This document shows positions 1 through 8,779 of a stretch of DNA of 64,000 nt, piece by piece (the first letter of the stretch is position 1; each line of letters begins with the position of its first letter). A program made the translations under genes and the position numbers. Source of the stretch: Alteromonas antoniana (GTDB lineage Bacteria; Pseudomonadota; Gammaproteobacteria; Enterobacterales; Alteromonadaceae); contig NZ_JAESDH010000006.1 in the NCBI RefSeq assembly GCF_019249295.1, positions 124,001-188,000 of the forward strand, read 5' to 3'. The notes below the pieces were generated by a model, which worked only from the letters and a program-made list of their open reading frames with translations, was not told the DNA's origin and did not search any database.

Positions 1-123
1 AAAACAACGTGCTGCATATCGGGCAAATTGGTTAAATCTTAACTTCAGTGTATCGCCTTGATTGGTGAACGCAACGTCCAATTGACTACCTTTGCCAAAA
101 TGCGAATACCAGCCGACCTGCAT
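1..123 (-). CDS. possible 5' end of an unidentified gene (partial)
   Basis: An open minus-strand frame starts at an ATG (121-123) and runs 41 codons to the left edge, with an in-frame TGA directly upstream of the ATG. The peptide begins MQVGWYSHFGKGSQLDV and matches no family I recognise. No clear ribosome binding site precedes it. A 41-codon open frame can occur by chance, so this is only a candidate gene divergent from prmA. The 103 bp up to prmA would then be a shared promoter region. Confidence 0.22.
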   Translation of the reverse strand, partial: MQVGWYSHFGKGSQLDVAFTNQGDTLKLRFNQFARYAARCF

Positions 124-226
124 TCATTGCCGTGAAGCTTTTCTCAGAGCATGTTAGCCCTAATAGTTTCTCGACACTCCCTGCGTTTGCTACAATCCGG
201 TGTCTTTACTTATTGGGAAATCACAC

Positions 227-1111
227 ATGGCCTGGCTACAACTGCGCATTAATACGTCTGCCGAGCATGCAGAATCCATTGGCGGTATGCTCTCAGCCAA
301 TGGTGCACAAGCCGTCACCTTTGTCGATGCGAAAGATACCCCTATGTATGAGCCCAAACCCGGAGAAACCTTGTTGTGGCCAGATACACAGGTAGTGGGA
401 TTGTTTGAGGCCACCGACGATATGAAGGCCATCGTCAAACGCTTAACGCAGTCAAAGCTGCTGGGGCCAGACTTTGTGTACAAGTTAGATCCACTGGAAG
501 ATAAAGACTGGGAGCGTGAATGGATGGACAATTTCCATCCCATGCAATTTGGTAAGCGTCTGTGGATTTGTCCAAGCTGGCGGGATGTTCCGGACCCAAA
601 TGCGGTGAACGTGATGCTCGACCCGGGTCTGGCGTTTGGTACCGGCACGCATCCCACAACATCATTGTGTCTGCGCTGGTTAGATGGATTGGAGTTAGCT
701 GGCAATACCGTGGTCGATTTTGGCTGCGGCTCGGGCATCCTGGCGCTTGCTGCTCTGAAACTTGGCGCTACGCGGGTGGTAGGTATCGATATTGACCCTC
801 AAGCACTGCAGGCATCGATGGAAAACGCGCGGCGCAACGATGTAGAGCAGCGCCTTGAGGTATTTTTGCCCCAGGATCAGCCGGCGCTTGAAGCCGATGT
901 CGTGATGGCGAATATTTTGTCTGGACCGCTGATTGACCTTCAGGATGTGATCACCGCTTACTGCAAACCAGGGGGGCGACTGGTGCTTTCCGGAATACTG
1001 GCTGAGCAGGTCGAACGCATCGAAGCAGCATATTCCCGTGATTTTGATCTCGAACCCAGCGCCATCGATGGCGATTGGGCACGTGTCTCAGGAATTCGTA
1101 GATCCGTCTGA
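227..1111 (+). CDS. prmA: ribosomal protein L11 methyltransferase PrmA
   Basis: PrmA trimethylates ribosomal protein L11 in the cytoplasm using S-adenosylmethionine. The 294-residue product matches the usual length of about 293. Residues 1-95 form the L11-recognition domain. The methyltransferase domain follows, with [12 protein letters not shown] (138-149), SAM motif [10 protein letters not shown] (164-172) and the catalytic-loop motif NILSGP (229-234). An in-frame GTG at 200 is possible, but the ATG at 227 gives the canonical N-terminus ([10 protein letters not shown]) and is chosen. A TACAAT box at 191-196 may be its -10 element. It stands alone here; dusB follows after 308 bp. Confidence 0.96.
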   Translation: MAWLQLRINTSAEHAESIGGMLSANGAQAVTFVDAKDTPMYEPKPGETLLWPDTQVVGLFEATDDMKAIVKRLTQSKLLGPDFVYKLDPLEDKDWEREWMDNFHPMQFGKRLWICPSWRDVPDPNAVNVMLDPGLAFGTGTHPTTSLCLRWLDGLELAGNTVVDFGCGSGILALAALKLGATRVVGIDIDPQALQASMENARRNDVEQRLEVFLPQDQPALEADVVMANILSGPLIDLQDVITAYCKPGGRLVLSGILAEQVERIEAAYSRDFDLEPSAIDGDWARVSGIRRSV

Positions 1112-1335
1112 TTTTTACGCCGGCTTTTTACCTGTCGCCGGTCTGACTTGTCACCCGCGTTGAACAACAATGTCACAGGGTAATACACCTTGACATACAC
1201 CCTTTTCACAAACCGCTAACACGGCTGCGCCCCTTTAGTTACGGGGGCGCGCACGTTTCGGGTAAAATCATACAAAATGCCTAATGAAATCATTCTGTCA
1301 AGACCGAAAACATAAATTTTGTGTGATTTTTAGCC

Positions 1336-1364
1336 TTTTCAAGCCTTGCGAAAACGCGTACACT
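1336..1364 (+). promoter_or_regulatory. candidate dusB-fis promoter with GC-rich discriminator
   Basis: TTTTCA (1336-1341) and TACACT (1359-1364) are separated by 17 bp and followed by the GC-rich stretch TTAGCGCCCCG, the kind of discriminator associated with stringently controlled promoters such as E. coli fis. The rest of the prmA-dusB gap (1112-1419) holds no gene. Its one other visible element is a 7-bp stem-loop at 1227-1250 (GCGCCCC/GGGGCGC) without a T-tract. The promoter boxes are weak matches. Confidence 0.3.
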
Positions 1365-1419
1365 TAGCGCCCCGTTTCAGCCGGGTGATTATTTTCTGCA
1401 CAGCAGTTGGTGTATTATT

Positions 1420-2418
1420 ATGCAAATCGGACCATACAAATTGGATAACAATCTGATGCTGGCCCCGATGGCTGGAGTGACTGATCGTCCCTTCAGACAG
1501 CTATGCAGAAGAATGGGTGCTGGCCTGGTGGTGTCAGAAATGTTGTCGTCCAACCCTCGGGTGTGGAATACAGCAAAATCGATGTCACGGATGGACCATG
1601 CCGGGGAAAGCGGTATTCGTTCGGTACAAATTGCCGGCGCGGATCCGGAGCTGATGGCGCAAGCGGCGCAGTTTAATGTGAGTAACGGTGCACAAATCAT
1701 CGATATCAACATGGGCTGCCCGGCGAAGAAGGTCAATAAAAAACTGGCTGGTTCGGCGCTGTTGCAATACCCCGACCTGGTGGAATCTATTGTGAAAGCC
1801 GTGGTGGACGCAGTAGACGTACCGGTGACATTAAAAATTCGTACCGGCTGGGATACAGAAAACCGTAATGGGGTAGATATTGCCCGCATTGCAGAGCAAA
1901 ACGGCATACAGTCGCTGGCAGTTCACGGCAGAACCCGTGCCTGTATGTACAAGGGTGAGGCGGAATACAACACAATTCGCAAGATTAAAGAAGCTGTGTC
2001 TATTCCGGTTATTGCCAATGGCGATATAACGTCGCCGCAGAAAGCACAAGAAGTGCTGGAATACACTGGTGCAGATGGCGTGATGATTGGTCGCGGTGCT
2101 CAGGGAAATCCCTGGATTTTCAAACAAATCCTGCATTTCCTGGAAACCGGAGAGAACCTACCATCACCTTTATTGTCTGAACAACATCAGGTGTTACATG
2201 AACACGTTGCGAACGTGCACGCCTTTTATGGCGACATTACCGGGGTAAGAATAGCCCGGAAGCACGTGGGCTGGTATCTCGCGGAGCATGATAAGGAACG
2301 TCAGTTTCGTAAAACGTTTAATGCCATTGAGCAGGCTGATGACCAGCTCAACGCACTTGACGATTATTTTCAATCGCTGCATAAGCGGGAAACCCGACAG
2401 ATTTCCCCCGCAGCATAG
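1420..2418 (+). CDS. dusB: tRNA-dihydrouridine synthase B
   Basis: DusB is an FMN-dependent enzyme that reduces uridine to dihydrouridine in the tRNA D-loop. The 332-residue TIM barrel shows the FMN-binding start APMAGVTDRPFR (15-26), the catalytic cysteine in NMGCPAKKV (Cys100), the substrate segment VHGRTRACMYKG and the phosphate-binding motif GADGVMIGRGAQGNPW. E. coli DusB has 321 residues. It is followed 30 bp later by fis, the classic gammaproteobacterial dusB-fis operon, so its expression is probably growth-rate controlled along with fis. Confidence 0.96.
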   Translation: MQIGPYKLDNNLMLAPMAGVTDRPFRQLCRRMGAGLVVSEMLSSNPRVWNTAKSMSRMDHAGESGIRSVQIAGADPELMAQAAQFNVSNGAQIIDINMGCPAKKVNKKLAGSALLQYPDLVESIVKAVVDAVDVPVTLKIRTGWDTENRNGVDIARIAEQNGIQSLAVHGRTRACMYKGEAEYNTIRKIKEAVSIPVIANGDITSPQKAQEVLEYTGADGVMIGRGAQGNPWIFKQILHFLETGENLPSPLLSEQHQVLHEHVANVHAFYGDITGVRIARKHVGWYLAEHDKERQFRKTFNAIEQADDQLNALDDYFQSLHKRETRQISPAA

Positions 2419-2448
2419 TGATGACTAACTAAAGAGCAAGAAAGTATT

Positions 2449-2742
2449 ATGTTCGATCAAAATGTGACTTCTCCGTTTACCACGACAGTAACTACGCCTT
2501 CACAAACTCAAGCTCAAAAGCCGCTGCGCGACTCTGTAAAGCAGGCGGTTAACAAGTACCTCAAGCAACTGGACAATGCCAATATCGACAACCTGTATGA
2601 ACTGGTTCTGGCAGAAGTTGAAGCACCGCTGCTGGAAGAAGTCATGACCTACACCCGCGGCAACCAAACCCGCGCGGCCATCATGATGGGCATCAACCGC
2701 GGCACACTGCGTAAGAAGCTGAAGCAGTACGGCATGAACTAA
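2449..2742 (+). CDS. fis: DNA-binding protein Fis
   Basis: Fis is a nucleoid-associated protein that bends DNA and activates rRNA and other growth-linked promoters. The 97-residue product (98 in E. coli) has the flexible N-terminal beta-hairpin arm, the dimerising helices around [18 protein letters not shown], and a C-terminal helix-turn-helix ([20 protein letters not shown]). It is the second gene after dusB, 30 bp downstream, preceded by an AAGAGCAAG-type ribosome binding site and closed by a strong terminator. Confidence 0.97.
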   Translation: MFDQNVTSPFTTTVTTPSQTQAQKPLRDSVKQAVNKYLKQLDNANIDNLYELVLAEVEAPLLEEVMTYTRGNQTRAAIMMGINRGTLRKKLKQYGMN

Positions 2743-2765
2743 GATTTCTGGGCTTCGCCCAACCC

Positions 2766-2790
2766 AAGAGCACCTTTCGGTGCTCTTTTT
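2766..2790 (+). terminator. rho-independent terminator of dusB-fis
   Basis: A perfect 9-bp stem (AAGAGCACC / GGTGCTCTT) with a TTTC loop is followed by a T-run. A smaller hairpin, TGGGC-TTC-GCCCA (2749-2761), sits just upstream. It separates fis from purH, so purH must have its own promoter in the remaining 35 bp or depend on read-through. Confidence 0.9.
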
Positions 2791-2825
2791 GTTTCACACT
2801 CTCGATAAAGAAAGCTATACACACT

Positions 2826-4424
2826 ATGCATACACCTAAACCCATCAAACGTGCGCTTTTAAGTGTTTCTGATAAAACCGGCATTGTTGAGTTCGCCACT
2901 GCGCTTAGCCAGGCTGGCGTTGAACTGCTATCGACTGGCGGCACTGCCAAGCTGTTAAGCGAAGCTGGCCTGGCGGTAAAAGAAGTGTCAGCTCATACCG
3001 GGCACCCTGAGATTATGGACGGTCGTGTGAAAACCCTGCATCCGAAAATTCACGGTGGCATTTTGGGCCGTCGCGGACAGGATGAAGCGGTAATGGAAGA
3101 AAACGACATTGCTGCTATCGATTTGGTGGTAGTGAACCTGTACCCGTTTGCAGCAACCGTGGCTAAAGAAGACTGCACACTGGAAGACGCTATCGAGAAC
3201 ATCGATATCGGCGGCCCTACAATGGTGCGTGCTGCGGCGAAAAATCATAAAGACGTGACCATTGTGGTTAACGCCAAAGATTACGCCGGTGTGCTGGAAG
3301 AAATGAACGACAACAGCGGTTCACTGACCTATGCAACTCGTTTCGATTTGGCTATTAAAGCCTTCGAACACACCGCAGAGTATGACGGCATGATAGCCAA
3401 TTACTTCGGAGCAAAGGTTGATGCCGTTGAGTGTGAAGACGACTGTGACCACGAGCACAGTGAATTCCCGCGTACCTACAATATTCAGGTAAGCAAGAAA
3501 CAAGACCTGCGTTATGGTGAAAACAGTCATCAGTCTGCGGCGTTCTATGTTGAGAATGACATTCAGGAAGCTTCTGTGGCGACTGCTGAACAGCTTCAGG
3601 GTAAAGAACTGTCATTTAATAATATTGCTGATACTGACGCCGCACTTGAGTGTGTGAAAGAATTCGACCAGCCAGCCTGTGTTATCGTGAAACATGCTAA
3701 CCCTTGCGGTGTGGCGATTGGCGAAAGCATTCTGGAAGCCTACGACCGCGCATTCAAAACCGACCCAACCTCGGCATTTGGCGGCATCATTGCGTTTAAC
3801 CGTGAACTGGATGCCACCACCGCGCAAACCATCGTTGACCGTCAGTTCGTTGAAGTGATTATTGCGCCTACTGTTTCAGATGGCGCCAAAGAGGTAGTCG
3901 CAGCGAAGAAAAACGTACGTCTGTTAGCATGTGGTGACTGGCATGGCCAACTTACCGACGGGTATGACTTTAAGCGAGTGAATGGCGGTTTGCTGGTGCA
4001 GGAACGTGACTTTGGCATGGTGGAAATGGATGACCTTGAAGTCGTGACTAAACGCCAGCCTACAGAAGACGAACTACGTGACCTGATGTTCTGCTGGAAA
4101 GTGGCGAAATACGTGAAATCGAACGCCATTGTCTACTGCAAAGGCGGCATGACTATCGGCGTGGGCGCAGGCCAGATGAGCCGCGTATACTCTGCGAAAA
4201 TTGCCGGCATCAAAGCGGCGGATGAAAATCTGGAAGTGGCGGGCTCAGTGATGGCATCTGATGCCTTCTTCCCGTTCCGTGATGGTATTGACGCCGCAGC
4301 AGAGGCGGGCATAAAAGCCGTTATTCAGCCAGGTGGCTCGATGCGCGACCAGGAAGTAATTGACGCCGCAGACGAACATGGCATCGCCATGGTCTTCACC
4401 GGCATGCGCCACTTCCGTCACTAA
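2826..4424 (+). CDS. purH: bifunctional AICAR transformylase / IMP cyclohydrolase
   Basis: PurH catalyses the last two steps of de novo IMP synthesis: formylation of AICAR by 10-formyl-tetrahydrofolate, then ring closure to IMP. The 532-residue protein (529 in E. coli) has the N-terminal MGS-like cyclohydrolase domain ([40 protein letters not shown]). The transformylase domain carries [23 protein letters not shown] and the [10 protein letters not shown] segment. purD lies downstream, as in the E. coli purHD operon, but here a methyltransferase gene intervenes. I see no convincing PurR box in the 83-bp upstream gap, and the ribosome binding site is weak. Confidence 0.97.
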   Translation: MHTPKPIKRALLSVSDKTGIVEFATALSQAGVELLSTGGTAKLLSEAGLAVKEVSAHTGHPEIMDGRVKTLHPKIHGGILGRRGQDEAVMEENDIAAIDLVVVNLYPFAATVAKEDCTLEDAIENIDIGGPTMVRAAAKNHKDVTIVVNAKDYAGVLEEMNDNSGSLTYATRFDLAIKAFEHTAEYDGMIANYFGAKVDAVECEDDCDHEHSEFPRTYNIQVSKKQDLRYGENSHQSAAFYVENDIQEASVATAEQLQGKELSFNNIADTDAALECVKEFDQPACVIVKHANPCGVAIGESILEAYDRAFKTDPTSAFGGIIAFNRELDATTAQTIVDRQFVEVIIAPTVSDGAKEVVAAKKNVRLLACGDWHGQLTDGYDFKRVNGGLLVQERDFGMVEMDDLEVVTKRQPTEDELRDLMFCWKVAKYVKSNAIVYCKGGMTIGVGAGQMSRVYSAKIAGIKAADENLEVAGSVMASDAFFPFRDGIDAAAEAGIKAVIQPGGSMRDQEVIDAADEHGIAMVFTGMRHFRH

Positions 4425-4439
4425 GCCAAAATTACGTGT

Positions 4440-4474
4440 GGCAGCCGGTCGTCAGGCAAACACGACCGACTGCC
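4440..4474. repeat. imperfect hairpin downstream of purH
   Basis: GGCAGCCGGTCGT (4440-4452) and ACGACCGACTGCC (4462-4474) form a 13-position inverted repeat with one mismatch and a 9-nt loop. No T-tract follows, so it is more likely to stabilise the 3' end of the purH transcript than to terminate it. The rest of 4475-4700 holds no recognisable gene. Confidence 0.5.
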
Positions 4475-4700
4475 GACGAAAAGCTGGTGTTTTCCTGCTG
4501 CTCGGTTAGGCTAATGACATTCGCGAAAGCGAACGCGCTATCCGTATGTTGCTATCCAGTGATGATGAAGAATGGTGCACAGCCAGGTGATCATTTGATA
4601 CCAACAACGGGTATGAATTACGCCTCACTTTATGCTGTCTTAAGTGAAGCCCGATTATATCAAGCTCCTGACCCCAGACAGAAAAAAGGAAACAATAACC

Positions 4701-5516
4701 ATGAAGACAATGAAGCGAATTTTGACCGCCGTGACATTGGCAATGGCTGTGACTTCAGTCAACGCCGATCCCATTACTGAAGCCGTAAAAAGCGAGCATC
4801 GCAGCGCTGAAGCCAAAGCCCGTGATGAATATCGTAACCCGCAGCAAACGCTGCGCTTTTTCGGTATTGAACCAGATATGAAAGTCATTGAGATCTGGCC
4901 AGGCGGCGGCTGGTATACCGATATTCTGGCGAACCTTCTGAAAGACAATGGTAAGTTGGTTGCCGCACATTTCTTTGTGGACGACAGCACGCGTGATTAC
5001 TATAAAAACGCACTGAAGAAGTTTAACGAGCGTGTAGAGACACATCCTCCTTACGCCGGTATCACCGTTAGCGCATTTCACCCTGAGGCCGCGCTGGAAA
5101 TCACTGAAGCCGGCACGGCGGATGCGGTACTGACTTTCCGTAACGTGCATAACTGGTATATGAATGCCGGAAAAGACGGTGTGGAAAATTCGTTTAAAGC
5201 GTTTTTTAAAGCGCTCAAGCCTGGCGGTGTGCTGGGCGTGGTAGAGCACGAAATGCCGTCATCAGGCAGTGATGAGGATATGGAGAAAAGCGGCTACATG
5301 AAGCGTGACTTTGTGGTTGCCGCTGCAGAAGCTGCCGGTTTTGAACTGGAAGCCAGCAGTGATATCAATGCCAACCCGATGGATAACGCTAACCACCCAC
5401 GTGGTGTCTGGACGTTGCCGCCCACACTGGCATTAAAAGAAGAAGACCGTGCGAAGTACCTTGCTATTGGCGAGAGTAATCGCATGACACTTAAATTTGT
5501 AAAACCTGAAGCATAA
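4701..5516 (+). CDS. exported class I SAM-dependent methyltransferase-like protein
   Basis: This 271-residue protein belongs to a predicted methyltransferase family. A clear Sec signal peptide (MKTMKRILTAVTLAMAVTSVNA, cut about residue 22) is followed by a Rossmann-type fold. SAM motif I reads VIEIWPGGGWYTDIL, a WPGGGWY variant of the common DxGxGxG. The family's FRNVHNWY and LKPGGVLGVVEHE segments follow. The ATG at 4701 is preceded by AAGGA ten bases upstream and is preferred to an in-frame start at 4644. It lies 12 bp before purD, so co-transcription is likely, but I see no link to purine synthesis. Its substrate is unknown, and use of SAM in the periplasm would be unexpected. Confidence 0.8.
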   Translation: MKTMKRILTAVTLAMAVTSVNADPITEAVKSEHRSAEAKARDEYRNPQQTLRFFGIEPDMKVIEIWPGGGWYTDILANLLKDNGKLVAAHFFVDDSTRDYYKNALKKFNERVETHPPYAGITVSAFHPEAALEITEAGTADAVLTFRNVHNWYMNAGKDGVENSFKAFFKALKPGGVLGVVEHEMPSSGSDEDMEKSGYMKRDFVVAAAEAAGFELEASSDINANPMDNANHPRGVWTLPPTLALKEEDRAKYLAIGESNRMTLKFVKPEA

Positions 5517-5528
5517 ACGGAATCATTG

Positions 5529-6818
5529 ATGAACGTACTTGTTATTGGCGGCGGTGGCCGCGAACATGCGCTTGCCTGGAAAGCCGCACAATCTTCTGAC
5601 GTTTCAACCGTCTTTGTAGCACCGGGGAATGCCGGTACTGAACACGAGCCGAAACTGAAGAATGTCGCCATTGGCGTTGAAGATATCGAAGGCCTGTTAA
5701 CTTTTGCCCGGAACAACGACATTGCGCTGACCATTGTGGGGCCAGAAGCGCCGCTGGTAGCAGGGGTAGTGGATGCCTTTGACGCTGCCGGTCTGACCAT
5801 TTTTGGTCCGACTCAGGCAGCCGCTCAGTTAGAAGGCTCTAAAGCGTTCACCAAAGATTTTCTGGCACGCCACGATATTCCCACAGCTGAATATCAGAAC
5901 TTTACCGACATTGAGCCTGCCCTTGCGTATGTACGCGAGAAAGGCGCACCCATTGTGGTGAAAGCGGATGGCCTGGCTGCCGGTAAAGGCGTTATTGTCG
6001 CCATGACGCTTGAAGAAGCGGAAGACGCCATCAAAGATATGCTGGCAGGCAATGCGTTTGGCGACGCGGGCAGTCGTGTGGTCATTGAAGAGTTTCTGGA
6101 CGGCGAAGAAGCCTCTTTCATCGTGATGGTGGATGGCAAAAACGTACTGCCGTTTGCCACCAGCCAGGATCACAAACGCGCTGCAAACGGCGATAAGGGA
6201 CCAAACACCGGTGGTATGGGCGCTTACTCACCTGCGCCAGTTGTCACCCCGGACATCCACCAGCGTGTTATGGATGAGGTAATCATGCCTACCGTAAACG
6301 GTATGGCATCGGAAGGTCATCCCTATGTAGGGTTTCTTTATGCGGGCCTGATGATCATGGCAGACGGTACGCCAAAGGTAATTGAGTACAATTGCCGCTT
6401 CGGCGATCCGGAAACTCAACCTATCATGATGCGTCTGCAATCTGACCTTGTTCCGCTATGTATCGATGCCTGCAAGGGCCAGTTAAATGGCAAAACCATC
6501 GCTTTCGATGATCGTGCTGCTGTGGGTGTCGTGCTGGCTGCCGGGGGCTACCCGGGCAGTTACAATAAAGGCGACGTAATCAGTGGCCTTGACGATGCCG
6601 CCCAGTTAGACGGTAAGGTATTTCACGCTGGCACCGCATTAAAAGACGGCAACGTCGTGACCAGCGGAGGGCGTGTGCTGTGTGCAACAGCACTGGGTAA
6701 CAATGTTACCGAGGCGCAGCAACAGGCATACGAACTGGTTGCTAAGATAAACTGGCAGGATGTGTACTATCGCACTGACATCGCTCACCGTGCGATTGCG
6801 CGCGAAAGTCAGGCGTAA
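5529..6818 (+). CDS. purD: phosphoribosylamine-glycine ligase
   Basis: PurD (GAR synthetase) joins phosphoribosylamine and glycine with ATP in the second step of purine synthesis. The 429-residue length equals E. coli PurD. It begins MNVLVIGGGGREHALAWK, a nucleotide-binding loop, and contains the ATP-grasp segments PIVVKADGLAAGKGV and SQDHKRAANGDKGPNTGGMG and the metal-binding IEYNCRFGDPETQ. A TTG three bases upstream (5526) is in frame, but ATG 5529 gives the canonical start. It follows the methyltransferase by 12 bp and converges on the exonuclease gene. Confidence 0.97.
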   Translation: MNVLVIGGGGREHALAWKAAQSSDVSTVFVAPGNAGTEHEPKLKNVAIGVEDIEGLLTFARNNDIALTIVGPEAPLVAGVVDAFDAAGLTIFGPTQAAAQLEGSKAFTKDFLARHDIPTAEYQNFTDIEPALAYVREKGAPIVVKADGLAAGKGVIVAMTLEEAEDAIKDMLAGNAFGDAGSRVVIEEFLDGEEASFIVMVDGKNVLPFATSQDHKRAANGDKGPNTGGMGAYSPAPVVTPDIHQRVMDEVIMPTVNGMASEGHPYVGFLYAGLMIMADGTPKVIEYNCRFGDPETQPIMMRLQSDLVPLCIDACKGQLNGKTIAFDDRAAVGVVLAAGGYPGSYNKGDVISGLDDAAQLDGKVFHAGTALKDGNVVTSGGRVLCATALGNNVTEAQQQAYELVAKINWQDVYYRTDIAHRAIARESQA

Positions 6819-6862
6819 GTAACCACCGCCCTGAAAGGCTTCTCCCTATGGGGGACAGAGGG

Positions 6863-7489
6863 TTAACGGGCCTGCCGTATCCATTGCAGATCGACAGTCT
6901 GGGTAGCCAGCCAGTGTGACATCGCAGCCGCAATACTTTCGGTGTCATACAGTGCGTTATGTGCATGTCCGCTTAACTGCAGTTGTAGTGCAGAAGCCAG
7001 CTCACCGCTGGCTTTTTCACTTTCAGGCACCTGATAATGCTGCAGTAACGCTTGCAGATTCCTGATACCCTTAGTAAACGTTGGCAGCGCGAACTCGCCC
7101 AGTGTAGCGTTTTCTTTAAGTACACGCTCATCCGCTCCCCAACTCCAAACCGGAAGGTGCCCGTCTTCACAAAAGTGATAAAGCGTAGTCATTGCCGACG
7201 CCGCATCGACGCCGTGCTCGTCGACCATAGATTGCGAGATCCCGGTGAGATTGATGATGTAGTCACTTAAGGCTGGGTTTATTACCGGCTTTACCAGAAT
7301 ATTAAGCCGCTCAGACACCAGACAGGATGAGGGCGTCATTGTGAGCTTCACAGCGCCAATCTGGATCAGCTCCCTGTGCTCATTGTCACCAGACCAGTGT
7401 CGCTGCGCGGACCCTTCCCAGGCCGTAAACTCGGTATCAATAATGACGCAGCGATAAGGCGCTGTGGTGGTGGCCTGATTATGCTTTAT
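6863..7489 (-). CDS. 3'-5' exonuclease (DEDD family) with no canonical start codon
   Basis: The frame encodes a DnaQ-like exonuclease: Exo I motif VIIDTEFTAWEG, a middle region with SQSMVDEHGVDAAS and SWGADERVLKEN (Exo II region), and the Exo III motif GHAHNALYDTESIAAAM. It should degrade nucleic acid 3'-5'. No ATG, GTG or TTG exists between the upstream in-frame TAA and the Exo I motif; the first such codon (GTG 7351) would delete the catalytic Asp-Glu. The start given is an ATA (7487-7489) with a GGAG eight bases upstream, which would give 208 residues. Alternatively, translation starts at ATG 7501-7503 one frame away, and a base is missing in the A-run at 7489-7491. It could be a frameshifted gene, a sequencing error or a rare start. 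Confidence 0.7.
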   Translation of the reverse strand: MKHNQATTTAPYRCVIIDTEFTAWEGSAQRHWSGDNEHRELIQIGAVKLTMTPSSCLVSERLNILVKPVINPALSDYIINLTGISQSMVDEHGVDAASAMTTLYHFCEDGHLPVWSWGADERVLKENATLGEFALPTFTKGIRNLQALLQHYQVPESEKASGELASALQLQLSGHAHNALYDTESIAAAMSHWLATQTVDLQWIRQAR

Positions 7490-7701
7490 TTGACTGACTC
7501 CATAAGCTGCTTCGTCGGCGCTGCCATTTAGCGGCAGTAGACATTATCTTTGCAATATGGCAACAATGAACGACAAGGCGACAGTACAGGAACATAAACG
7601 CCCGTCACTCTGGCGAGATGATACTGTGCCGGCATCCGCTCAACTCAGAATAATACATAAATTGCTGTGCATACAAATCAGCACACGGACAGGACACCGC
7701 C

Positions 7702-8670
7702 ATGAGGCACCAGCCGTTTAGACAAGCCTGCTTTCGTATTTTACGCCCCTACCATGAAAATCAGTCTGGCGAATGGCCCAGTCGACTGTTTGACTACCTG
7801 CTTATTGTCCTTATCGCGTTAAACGTTGTGGCCATGATGCTGGAAACCGTGCCTGGGATAGCGGCCGACTGGTTGCCTGAATTGCGGATATTCGAAGCGA
7901 TTTCTGTGATTATTTTTACCATCGAATACATCGCCAGAATCTGGACCAGTCCGGAGTCACCCGATTTCAATAACGGCGAACAAAGCGATAGCCAAATCAG
8001 ACTGAAGTATGCCTGCTCGCCAATGGCCATTATCGATCTGATAGCGATTATTCCGTTTTATTTAAGTATGTTTATCGCCATTGATTTGCGTATGTTGCGG
8101 CTATTCCGGCTCACCCGTCTGATTAAGCTGGGGCGCTACTCCCGCTCTATGCAGACACTGATGGAAGTTCTGCGAAGCGAAGCGAAAACGCTGCTTGCCG
8201 CAGTAAGTGTGCTGTTTATTGTGATGGTGTTTGCCGCGACCGGCATTTATTACATTGAACACTCTGTGCAACCGGAAGAGTTCAGCAGTATTCCTGCCGC
8301 GATGTGGTGGTCGCTGGTGACGCTCACCACCGTGGGCTATGGCGATGTAGTGCCCATAACGCCACTGGGTCGTGTTTTTGGTGGCTTGATCACATTACTT
8401 GGCGTTGGCTTGTATGCTTTGCCAGCGGGTATCCTGTCTTCCAGCTTTACCGCACAGTTACAGCGCCGCCGTGACCGGTTCCGTGAAGTCGTAGAAGCGG
8501 CGATCTCCGATGGCAAGCTAACCGCACACGAAACTGAGCACCTTGAGAAAATTCGCGGCCTGCTGGATCTGGACGAAGAAGAGGCAGAGCTGATTATCAA
8601 GCTATTGAAACATCACCACTCCACAGTGAATAACGGCAAAGGTGACGGGAAAGCGGGCGATAGCGCCTGA
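7702..8670 (+). CDS. voltage-gated potassium channel, 6-TM
   Basis: A 322-residue Kv-type channel subunit that should form a tetrameric inner-membrane K+ channel. It has six hydrophobic segments: S1 (about 30-49), S2 (about 62-81), S3 (about 105-125), a classic S4 with basic residues every third position (R130, R133, R136, R139, K142), S5 (about 160-185) and S6 (about 220-245). The selectivity filter TVGYGD lies at 210-215. The C-terminal 70 residues are charged and probably coiled. It stands alone between the exonuclease gene (divergent, 212 bp gap) and prkB. A second in-frame ATG exists, but the ATG at 7702 follows ACCGCC and keeps the N-terminal cytoplasmic segment. Confidence 0.9.
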   Translation: MRHQPFRQACFRILRPYHENQSGEWPSRLFDYLLIVLIALNVVAMMLETVPGIAADWLPELRIFEAISVIIFTIEYIARIWTSPESPDFNNGEQSDSQIRLKYACSPMAIIDLIAIIPFYLSMFIAIDLRMLRLFRLTRLIKLGRYSRSMQTLMEVLRSEAKTLLAAVSVLFIVMVFAATGIYYIEHSVQPEEFSSIPAAMWWSLVTLTTVGYGDVVPITPLGRVFGGLITLLGVGLYALPAGILSSSFTAQLQRRRDRFREVVEAAISDGKLTAHETEHLEKIRGLLDLDEEEAELIIKLLKHHHSTVNNGKGDGKAGDSA

Positions 8671-8720
8671 TTCGACACCGTTGCCGACAGTTTTCCTTAT
8701 TGACTGACCTTGGACTGCCC

Positions 8721-8749
8721 TTGATTATTCATTGGCAGAGGCTTATAAC
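8721..8749 (+). promoter_or_regulatory. predicted sigma70 promoter of prkB
   Basis: TTGATT (8721-8726) and TATAAC (8744-8749) are spaced by exactly 17 bp, about 30 bp before the prkB ATG. This suggests prkB is transcribed independently of the channel gene. Confidence 0.55.
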
Positions 8750-8779
8750 TAGAGTCCGGTTTTTGCCCTAAGAGACACT

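Noticed and set aside
2793..2821. TTCACA-N17-TATACA as purH promoter
   Set aside because: It would place the transcript start at the ATG itself, giving a leaderless mRNA; not convincing without mapping.
4436..4780. 114-residue open frame between purH and the methyltransferase gene
   Set aside because: It overlaps the methyltransferase start in another frame and has no recognisable similarity; the purH 3' hairpin lies inside it.
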